From Ornithomonoglobus_A sp045532455 (lineage in GTDB: Bacteria; Bacillota; Clostridia; UBA1381): DNA of 64,000 bases. Within the stretch, counting starts at the first letter, position 1. The number at the start of each line of letters is the position of its first letter. Both the position numbers and the translations under genes were made by a program. The notes below the pieces were generated by a model. That model ran no database searches, was not told the origin of the DNA, and saw nothing but the letters and a program-made list of their open reading frames with translations. The stretch is taken from the NCBI GenBank assembly GCA_045532455.1, contig JAZSFX010000047.1:1-64000 (forward strand), read 5' to 3'. Below are positions 1 through 6,949 of the stretch, piece after piece.

Positions 1-1998
1 GGCAGAGCACAGATGGTTGTTAGCGCAACGGGTATGAATACCGAAATGGGTAAAATTGCAGCTCTTTTAAATGACACAAAAGAGAAGAAAACACCTCTGC
101 AGGAGTCTCTCGACTCGTTCGGAAAAAAACTATCGTTTGGAATTATAGGAGTTTGTATACTTGTATTTATACTTGCAGTTATACGTGGTGAACAGCCGCA
201 GAGTGCCTTTGTGTTTGCGGTTGCCCTGGCGGTTGCGGCAATTCCTGAGGCGCTAAGCTCAATAGTAACAGTAGTTCTGAGTATAGGCACACAAAAGCTC
301 GCACAGGAGAATGCAATCATAAGAAAGCTTCAGGCAGTTGAGGGTCTTGGCAGTGTTTCGATAATATGCTCCGATAAAACGGGAACACTTACACAAAACA
401 AAATGACCGTTCAAAAAATATTCTTTGACGGAAAAATAAAGGATAAAGACGAAGAGTTAACAGGCCGCGAGGCTCAGCTTATAATAGACGGTGCACTGTG
501 TAACGATGCATCAACCCGTAACGGTCAGAGTATTGGCGACCCTACCGAAATTGCACTTATTGCATTTTCGGATAAGCACGGACTTCCATATGACGAAATA
601 CGCGATAAGTATCCGCGTCTTGGCGAAATACCGTTCGATTCAGACCGTAAGCTTATGAGTACTGTGCACAAGATAGGCGACAACTACAAAATGCTCACAA
701 AGGGCGCAACAGACGTGTTACTTCCGCAAATAAGAGAGCTTAAAACGGCAGAGGGAAAACGTGAGTTTACAGAGGCAGATGCCAAAGCGCTTATGGATGC
801 AAATATGGAATTTTCACAGAACGGACTCAGAGTATTGTGCGTATGCGAGAAAGACGTAAAATCACCTAATGTAGATGTTGATGATGAAAAAGATTACATT
901 CTTTTAGGACTTATAGCAATGCAGGACCCACCGCGTGAGGAATCAAAGGGCGCAGTTGCAAAATGCAAAATGGCGGGAATAAGACCTATAATGATTACGG
1001 GCGACCACCTTATCACTGCAAGTGCAATAGCAAGGGAAATCGGCATTTTGGAAGATGGCTTCAGGGGTGTTGAGGGTGCAGAGATTGAGTCCTTAACTGA
1101 CGAGGAGCTTGATGAGTTTGTGAGTGATGTTTCGGTTTATGCAAGAGTTTCACCTGAGCATAAAATAAGAATAGTAAACGCATGGCAACGAAAGGGATAT
1201 ATAGTTTCCATGACAGGCGACGGTGTAAACGACGCACCGGCACTAAAGAGTGCAGACGTGGGTGTCGCCATGGGTATAACAGGCAGCGAAGTGGCAAAGG
1301 ACGCCGCCTCGATGGTGCTTACAGACGATAACTTTGCAACAATAGTCAAGGCAGTAGAAAACGGACGAAACATATATAACAACATTCAAAAAACAATACA
1401 GTTTCTTCTTTCGGGAAATACGGCAGGAATTATTTCGGTGCTTTATGCTTCGCTTTTGGCACTTCCCGTTCCGTTTGAGGCAGTACATTTGTTGTTTATA
1501 AATCTTCTTACCGATAGCTTGCCGGCTATTGCACTCGGTATGGAAAAGCACGACCCCGAAATTATGAAGGATAAACCCCGAAACAAAAATCAGTCTATCC
1601 TTACTAAAAAGATATTAAGTGCAATAGGCATAGAGGGATTTATAATAGCCATTGCAACAATTTTAGCATATACAATCGGTCTTAAAAACAGTAACGAAGT
1701 AGCAAGCACAATGGCATTTGCAACACTGTGTCTTTCGAGATTAATTCACGGATTTAACTGTAAATCGGATAAGAGTGTGTGGTTTAAAAAAGCAATGTTT
1801 GATAACAGAAGTCTCCTGATGGCTTTTGGAATTGGTCTGGTACTTTTGAACTTAGTACTGTTCATTCCTCAGCTACACTCCATATTTGCTATAAATGCAC
1901 TGAATGCGGTCGAGATAATTTCAATATACGGTTTATCAATTGGCACATTTGTTGTGATACAGGCAATAAAGACCATAAAAAACATAATTAAAAAATAA
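1..1998 (+). CDS. Cation-transporting P-type ATPase (Ca2+-ATPase type), 5' end outside window
   Basis: The reading frame is open from the first base, so this is the C-terminal ~665 residues of a pump normally near 870-900 residues. It carries the phosphorylation motif DKTGTLTQNKM, the hinge motif GDGVNDAPALKSADVGVAMG and the TGDH motif of the P domain, followed by the last membrane helices. The M4 segment reads IPEALSS and the M6 segment NLLTDSLPAIALG. These keep the Glu, Asn, Thr and Asp that bind Ca2+ in SERCA/PMR1-type pumps, although the usual PEGL is PEAL here. It probably exports Ca2+ (or Mn2+) across the membrane using ATP. The missing N-terminus (actuator domain, M1-M2) cannot be judged. 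The ATPase family is clear; the exact ion is inferred. Confidence 0.93.
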   Translation, partial: GRAQMVVSATGMNTEMGKIAALLNDTKEKKTPLQESLDSFGKKLSFGIIGVCILVFILAVIRGEQPQSAFVFAVALAVAAIPEALSSIVTVVLSIGTQKLAQENAIIRKLQAVEGLGSVSIICSDKTGTLTQNKMTVQKIFFDGKIKDKDEELTGREAQLIIDGALCNDASTRNGQSIGDPTEIALIAFSDKHGLPYDEIRDKYPRLGEIPFDSDRKLMSTVHKIGDNYKMLTKGATDVLLPQIRELKTAEGKREFTEADAKALMDANMEFSQNGLRVLCVCEKDVKSPNVDVDDEKDYILLGLIAMQDPPREESKGAVAKCKMAGIRPIMITGDHLITASAIAREIGILEDGFRGVEGAEIESLTDEELDEFVSDVSVYARVSPEHKIRIVNAWQRKGYIVSMTGDGVNDAPALKSADVGVAMGITGSEVAKDAASMVLTDDNFATIVKAVENGRNIYNNIQKTIQFLLSGNTAGIISVLYASLLALPVPFEAVHLLFINLLTDSLPAIALGMEKHDPEIMKDKPRNKNQSILTKKILSAIGIEGFIIAIATILAYTIGLKNSNEVASTMAFATLCLSRLIHGFNCKSDKSVWFKKAMFDNRSLLMAFGIGLVLLNLVLFIPQLHSIFAINALNAVEIISIYGLSIGTFVVIQAIKTIKNIIKK

Positions 1999-2000
1999 CA

Positions 2001-2030
2001 AAAAGCGGTCCAAAATCGGACCGCTTTTTA
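2001..2030. terminator. Bidirectional rho-independent terminator
   Basis: A perfect 11-bp stem (AAAAGCGGTCC with its complement, 6-nt loop) is flanked by A-rich sequence on the left and T-rich on the right. It can therefore end both the plus-strand ATPase transcript and the minus-strand tRNA-Leu transcript. Confidence 0.85.
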
Positions 2031-2115
2031 TGCGGATAACAGGACTTGAACCTGCATGAAATCGCTTTCACATGGACCTGAACCATGCGCGTCTGCCAAT
2101 TCCGCCATATCCGCA
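2031..2115 (-). tRNA. tRNA-Leu (CAG)
   Basis: The reverse complement folds as a class II tRNA of 85 nt. The acceptor stem is TGCGGAT/ATCCGCA, there is a long variable arm, and the T arm contains GGTTCAAGTCC. The anticodon stem CATGG/CCATG encloses the loop TTCAGGT, giving anticodon CAG. CCA is not encoded. It is transcribed alone from a consensus promoter just upstream. Confidence 0.95.
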
Positions 2116-2131
2116 AAACTACAACATGTAT

Positions 2132-2160
2132 ATTATAGCAGAATAATTTAAAAATATCAA
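2132..2160 (-). promoter_or_regulatory. Promoter of tRNA-Leu
   Basis: On the minus strand there is TTGATA, a 17-bp spacer, then TATAAT, ending 17 bp before the mature tRNA 5' end. This is a near-consensus sigma-A promoter. Confidence 0.8.
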
Positions 2161-2191
2161 CCTTTTATTGCAAAAAAATTCAAAAAATAGG

Positions 2192-3559
2192 TTATTTAAG
2201 AATACGAATTCCTTTTGGGAGTTTATTTTTCATCATACCATCACTGCCCTTGCCCCAGCCAATGGGATAGGAGGTGGCACAAATAACGCAATAGCCCTTT
2301 TTATCGCTCTCATATACATTTCCCGTGAGGTATTTTTGAAGCTCAGGCGAATTTATATCAAGCTTTTCTACACATTTAAAATCCGAAATATCAAGTGCCA
2401 GAGCAAGCGAATGAGATGGCTCAAAGCGGTTTTTCCGAAACTCGCCAAGTAAGAGACCATAGCGAAGTACCTTTACTTTATCAATATCAATTTCGTATGG
2501 TAAAACATATAAATTCTCACCAAAGAGTGCAAAATGCCCGTTAAGCTCAACATTAAGATTATTCTTCTCAAATTCGCGGTACAGTTGTACTGCTTTTTTT
2601 AAATCGCCCGATAAAACCTGAGGTTTTTGTGGTATTTCCTCACTTTTTTTGTCGCCGTTCTTTTTAAACAGTGCCACAAAATGTCCCTCGCCCTTTGCAT
2701 TTTGCGGAAACACACGCTTTGAAAAAGATACCTCTGTATTGTTTTTTGTCCATTCATTTCTTCCACAATCGAGCATATCAAGTGTGGGTATTTCCATGGG
2801 CTCAAGGTTATGCTCATTTATAAGATACTCGGCAATCTCCTCATTTTCGCAAGGAGCAAATGTACAGGTTGAATACACAAGCATACCGCCGCTTTTGAGC
2901 ATAGCCACTGCACAGTCGAGTATGTTTTTCTGGCGTATTGCGCACGAGAGAGTGTGCCCCTCGCTCCATTCGTCAACTGCCTGAGGCTCTTTTCTAAACA
3001 TTCCCTCGCCGCTGCAAGGTGCATCAACTATTATTTTATCAAAAAAGAGTGGATATTTTTTTGCGAGATTTTGCGGTGTTTCGTTTGTAACAATCGCATT
3101 TTTTATGCCCATACGTTCAATGTTCCCCGAAAGAATTGTTGCTCTCTTTTTTACAATTTCATTTGCAACAAGCAAGCCTGTGCCATTTAGCTTTGCAGCC
3201 GCCTGAGTCGATTTTCCGCCAGGTGCGGCGCACAAATCAAGCACAAAATCACCCTCATCAATGGGTAGTGCCTCAACACTTGACATAGCCGATGGCTCCT
3301 GAAAATAGAACAATCCGCCCATATGATATGGGTGATTACCTGAAATTTCACCTTTTTGCACGTAAAAACCGTTCACACACCAATCCACCTTATCTGTGAG
3401 GTTAAAGTGGGTTGTTACGGTGTTGTGAACGTCTTTTTTTAAAGTATTTAAGCGCAAAGCGCTGTATATGGGAGCACTGTCCAATGCGGACACAAAGCTC
3501 TCATAATCAGCGCCAAGCATAGTTCTCATTCTTTCTTTAAATTTTTGGGGAAGAATCAT
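2192..3559 (-). CDS. RsmF-like 16S rRNA m5C methyltransferase (NOL1/NOP2/Sun family)
   Basis: A 455-residue SAM-dependent RNA cytosine-C5 methyltransferase. The SAM loop DLCAAPGGKS lies near residue 108, the VDAPCSGEGMF motif near 180, and the second-cysteine motif YSTCTFAPCENEE near 230. In this family one cysteine forms the covalent RNA adduct and the other releases it. The ~150-residue C-terminal extension matches RsmF/YebU-type enzymes rather than RsmB. The ATG is preceded by GAGG at proper spacing. It lies 24 bp downstream of the secreted stalk-domain gene and is probably co-transcribed with it. The family is certain; the exact rRNA position is not. Confidence 0.92.
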   Translation of the reverse strand: MILPQKFKERMRTMLGADYESFVSALDSAPIYSALRLNTLKKDVHNTVTTHFNLTDKVDWCVNGFYVQKGEISGNHPYHMGGLFYFQEPSAMSSVEALPIDEGDFVLDLCAAPGGKSTQAAAKLNGTGLLVANEIVKKRATILSGNIERMGIKNAIVTNETPQNLAKKYPLFFDKIIVDAPCSGEGMFRKEPQAVDEWSEGHTLSCAIRQKNILDCAVAMLKSGGMLVYSTCTFAPCENEEIAEYLINEHNLEPMEIPTLDMLDCGRNEWTKNNTEVSFSKRVFPQNAKGEGHFVALFKKNGDKKSEEIPQKPQVLSGDLKKAVQLYREFEKNNLNVELNGHFALFGENLYVLPYEIDIDKVKVLRYGLLLGEFRKNRFEPSHSLALALDISDFKCVEKLDINSPELQKYLTGNVYESDKKGYCVICATSYPIGWGKGSDGMMKNKLPKGIRILK

Positions 3560-3583
3560 AATGAGCCTCTTTAATATAATTTA

Positions 3584-5104
3584 TCAGTCAATTACAACTG
3601 ATCTTGAATCTGCATCCCAATCAACGAAGTAACCCAATGATTCAGAAATAAATCTTGCAGGAACCATTGTTCTGTCGTTTATAACCTTTGCTTCTTTATC
3701 AAGAGCAAGCTCTTTATCGTTTACCTTAGCAGTTTTTGCGTTAAGAACAAGTGTTATAACCTTATCGTCGTTTGTTATTGTTACAGTTTTTGTTGCATCG
3801 TCAAAATCAACATTGCAATCAAGTGCCTCTGCAACTGCTCTTAGGGGAACAAGTGTGAAATCGTCTTCAATTATCGGAAGAACGTTATCATATTTTGAGA
3901 AATCTATTTTAATACGGTTTACATAAATATCTACAACACTCTTTGCAGCCTGAACAGTTTCCTTTAAGAAGTCCTTGAATGATTTGTCGTTATCACGTAG
4001 CGCAATAATCTGCGACGGTGTAGTAATTGCAGGGATACTTCTTGTTGAGTTACCATAAATTACTATAAGGTCGTTGTTCTTTAACTCTTTTGCAGTGAAA
4101 TCTGTGCCCTCTAAGTTAAGAGCAAGAGTATTATTGCAGCTTACAAGTTTATTGTCTCTTAGTTTGAATTCGCCTACAAATACATTCTCGTCTGTTTTAA
4201 CAACTGCTGCTGCTCCATATGTTACAGGAAGTTGGTATGTTGTTGGTGCATTACCGTCAACTACAAACTTAACGTTGTCGCCCTTTTGAAGCATATCTCT
4301 TGTTTTTGAACTGAACAATGTTTCTTCAAAAATGTTGAATACCATTGTCTGCTCACCTACAGTTGTAACAACTGCGTTGTCTTCGATTTCCTCTACAATT
4401 GCGTCAAATACAAGGTAGTTGCTTTGGGTATAGCAAGGCTCGTTTACTCCGTTTTCAACTTCGTCTTTAACGTCTTCTTCAACATCTTCCTCAACCTCTT
4501 CTGTTTGAGTGTTAAGAACAAAAATCTGTGATGGTGAAGTAATTGCAGGAATACTTCTTGTTGAAGCACCGTAAAGCACAACTACGTCTTTTCCCTCAAG
4601 CTCTGTTGCATCAAAATCTGTGCCCTCAAGCTCAAGTGCAAGAGTGTTGTCTTCGCTTACAAAACCCTCGTCTGTTGTTTTAAAGCTACCTACATATACA
4701 TTTTCCTCTGTTCTTAAAACTGCAGCGGCAGTGTATTGGGCTGGAAGAATTGCAGGTGCGGGAGCCTCGCCGTCAACAACGATTTTTAAAGCATCGCCCT
4801 GTGTTGGAATGTCCTTTGTTTTTGAATTGAAAATTGTTGATTCGTTTGTTTTAAAGTGAGTTTCCTCGCCGTTTACTTTTGCGATAATTGTATTATCTTT
4901 TATATCGTCAACAATAACATCATATATAAGGTATGTACCCACTTGTGTTATTTGTTCGTTTTCAATAGTTATTTCTTCGGGCTTTTGGGCAATAAGAAGA
5001 GTATCACTATTGTTTACAGGCACTGCATTGTCTGCAAAAACAGATGCTCCTGCGCTTACACTCATAATTGAGGCAAGTATTATTGTTAAAAGTCTCTTGT
5101 TCAT
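3584..5104 (-). CDS. Secreted protein with two homologous domains and a C-terminal copper-amine-oxidase-N-like (stalk) domain
   Basis: A 506-residue exported protein. Residues 1-24 form a signal peptide ending in SVFA. Two ~140-residue units (about 57-198 and 228-370) are clear internal duplicates: each has a YLxxDxIVxxIxDN start, a central LP-x-x-Y-x-AAAV strand, and ends in YGxSTRSIPAIT-PSQI. They are joined by an acidic linker of Glu/Val/Asp (about 199-222). Residues ~385-506 form a stalk domain with the VPLRAVAEAL and MVPARFISESLGY hallmarks; the two halves of that domain bracket a conserved strand. The stalk family is common on clostridial cell surfaces and does not imply copper or amine oxidation. 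The function of the duplicated unit is unknown to me. AAAGGA lies 10 nt before the ATG. Confidence 0.88.
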   Translation of the reverse strand: MNKRLLTIILASIMSVSAGASVFADNAVPVNNSDTLLIAQKPEEITIENEQITQVGTYLIYDVIVDDIKDNTIIAKVNGEETHFKTNESTIFNSKTKDIPTQGDALKIVVDGEAPAPAILPAQYTAAAVLRTEENVYVGSFKTTDEGFVSEDNTLALELEGTDFDATELEGKDVVVLYGASTRSIPAITSPSQIFVLNTQTEEVEEDVEEDVKDEVENGVNEPCYTQSNYLVFDAIVEEIEDNAVVTTVGEQTMVFNIFEETLFSSKTRDMLQKGDNVKFVVDGNAPTTYQLPVTYGAAAVVKTDENVFVGEFKLRDNKLVSCNNTLALNLEGTDFTAKELKNNDLIVIYGNSTRSIPAITTPSQIIALRDNDKSFKDFLKETVQAAKSVVDIYVNRIKIDFSKYDNVLPIIEDDFTLVPLRAVAEALDCNVDFDDATKTVTITNDDKVITLVLNAKTAKVNDKELALDKEAKVINDRTMVPARFISESLGYFVDWDADSRSVVID

Positions 5105-5319
5105 GTTTTTTAAATCCTTTCAAAATTTTTGATTTTGTTTATACGCGTTTTTTGTTTTTTAAACGTCAATGATATCATTCACTTTTTTAGACGGTATAAT
5201 TTTAGTTTTTGTTCCTGTTTTTGTTATGAATTTTTTGTTAACAAACGGAAACAATAAAAAATGCAAGAAAACATTACTGTTATTTATATGGTAAAGTAAT
5301 AAACTTTTTGGAGGTCATT

Positions 5320-5604
5320 ATGAGAAAAATAAGTATTATTATAGCTGCAATCACATCACTTATGGTACTGACATCATGTGGTGCAAACAACAATAAAACA
5401 GGTCAGGCAGCGCCCACACCCACACCAACCGCAACGGCACATAACAATAATATGAGCGATAAAGCAAACAATGTTATGGACGACGCGGCGGGAACTATCG
5501 AAAACACAGGCGACGCAGTAGGTAACATGGCAGAGGATGCAGGCAGAGCTGTTGACAGAGCAGTAGACGGAACAGCAAAGACAGTTGGCGATGCGGTAAG
5601 ATAA
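5320..5604 (+). CDS. Small lipoprotein with amphipathic, low-complexity mature region
   Basis: A 94-residue protein starting at ATG 5320, with TTGGAGGT upstream. Residues 1-20 are a lipoprotein signal with lipobox LTSC, so Cys20 should be lipidated and the protein anchored on the outer face of the membrane. A Thr/Pro linker (PTPTPTATA) follows. The rest is a predicted amphipathic helix rich in Ala, Asp, Gly and Val, with spaced DDAAG, EDAGRAVD and DGTAKTVGD repeats. No enzymatic motif is seen. Similar small Ala/Asp-rich lipoproteins are common in Clostridia and uncharacterised. Confidence 0.78.
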   Translation: MRKISIIIAAITSLMVLTSCGANNNKTGQAAPTPTPTATAHNNNMSDKANNVMDDAAGTIENTGDAVGNMAEDAGRAVDRAVDGTAKTVGDAVR

Positions 5605-5608
5605 ACAT

Positions 5609-5636
5609 AAAAGGGATTGCAAATGCAATCCCTTTT
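5609..5636. terminator. Bidirectional terminator between convergent genes
   Basis: A 12-bp perfect stem (AAAAGGGATTGC and complement) with a 4-nt AAAT loop lies between the lipoprotein gene (plus) and ilvE (minus). The A/T tracts on both ends suit both directions. Confidence 0.85.
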
Positions 5637-5642
5637 GTAATA

Positions 5643-6710
5643 TTATTCAATTGAAACTGTCCAGCCAAATGTATCCTCAACCGAACCATTTTGAATACCT
5701 GTTATTGTATCATAAAGCTTTTGACAAACTTTGCCGATTTCGTTGTTGTTGATTTCAAATACATCGTCTTTATATCTGAGTTTACCAACGGGTGAAATAA
5801 CTGCCGCAGTACCTGTACCGAAACATTCCTCAAGAGTACCGCTCTTAGCGGCTTCGATAAGCTCGTCTACAGAAACTTTTCTTTCCTCTACGTCATAGCC
5901 AAAAGCTTTGCATAGTGTAATTACTGAGTTTCTTGTTACACCAGGAAGAATACTTCCGTTGAGCATAGGTGTTACAATTTTACCGTTTATTTTAAAGAAA
6001 ATATTCATAGCGCCTACTTCTTCGATGTATTTTCTTTCAACACCGTCGAGCCACAATACCTGTGAATATCCGTCGTCATGAGCTTTTACCTGAGCTGCCA
6101 GACTTGCCGCATAGTTGCCGCCTGTTTTAGCAAAGCCCATACCGCCCCTAACTGCTCTTACATAGTCATCTTCAATCCATATTCCAACAGGAGCAAGTCC
6201 GTTTGCGTAGTAAGCACCGCTCGGAGACAGTATAATCATAAACAAATATGTTTTAGACGGAGAAACGCCAAGGAACTCGTCTGTGGCAATAACGAAAGGT
6301 CTGATGTAGAGTGATGTTCCGTCATCTTCGGGAATCCAGTCCTCATCCACCTTAACTATTGCCTTTATGGCCTCTACAAAAACTTCTTCGGGAATTTCGG
6401 GAATGCAAAGTCTCTCATTACTCTTAATTGCACGTTTAGCATTCATATCAGGACGGAAAAGTCTTGCCTTACCATCTGCACCGCGATATGCTTTAAGACC
6501 CTCAAACATTTCCTGACCGTAATGAAAAACCATAGCTGATGGGTCAAGTGAAATTGGTCCGTAGGGGACAATTCTTGCATCGTGCCAGCCCTTTCCTTCT
6601 GTATAGTTCATAATAAACATATGGTCTGTAAAAATTTTGCCAAAGCCAAGCGCTGAGCCCTTGGCGGGCTTTGCCTTTGGAGTTGTTGTTTTTGTAATTT
6701 TAATTTCCAT
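5643..6710 (-). CDS. ilvE: Branched-chain amino acid aminotransferase
   Basis: A 355-residue fold-type IV PLP enzyme that interconverts Leu, Ile and Val with their 2-oxo acids, using 2-oxoglutarate/glutamate. It has the BCAT hallmarks YGQEMFEGLKAY (near 65), VLWLDGVERKYIEEVGAMN (about 215-235, with the PLP-binding Lys just before IEEVG) and the late glycine-rich GTGTAAVISPVG. Its length matches the long BCAT subfamily found in many Firmicutes and eukaryotes, not the ~300-residue E. coli type. It is transcribed alone, convergent with the lipoprotein gene. The ATG is preceded by AAAGGA. Confidence 0.95.
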   Translation of the reverse strand: MEIKITKTTTPKAKPAKGSALGFGKIFTDHMFIMNYTEGKGWHDARIVPYGPISLDPSAMVFHYGQEMFEGLKAYRGADGKARLFRPDMNAKRAIKSNERLCIPEIPEEVFVEAIKAIVKVDEDWIPEDDGTSLYIRPFVIATDEFLGVSPSKTYLFMIILSPSGAYYANGLAPVGIWIEDDYVRAVRGGMGFAKTGGNYAASLAAQVKAHDDGYSQVLWLDGVERKYIEEVGAMNIFFKINGKIVTPMLNGSILPGVTRNSVITLCKAFGYDVEERKVSVDELIEAAKSGTLEECFGTGTAAVISPVGKLRYKDDVFEINNNEIGKVCQKLYDTITGIQNGSVEDTFGWTVSIE

Positions 6711-6847
6711 TTTTATCTATCCTTTCAAAGATATAATCTTAAAAATCCATTATTTTCAATTATACAACTTTTTTGATGGCTTGTAAAGTGGTTTTTTCTA
6801 AAAAATTACACAAATTGCTAAAATAAGCATAAAATTTATAAAAACAC

Positions 6848-6876
6848 TTGCTTTTTTAAATGTTTTAGGTTAAAAT
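6848..6876 (+). promoter_or_regulatory. Promoter of the GH2 gene
   Basis: TTGCTT, a 17-bp spacer and TAAAAT lie about 75 bp before the glycosidase start codon. The same -10 hexamer with the same spacing is seen before gap. Confidence 0.55.
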
Positions 6877-6949
6877 GTAGAGTAGGAAATTATGGAAGAA
6901 AATTTCTTGCAAAAACTAAAAAACAGTTAATTCAGGAGGACAAAATACA

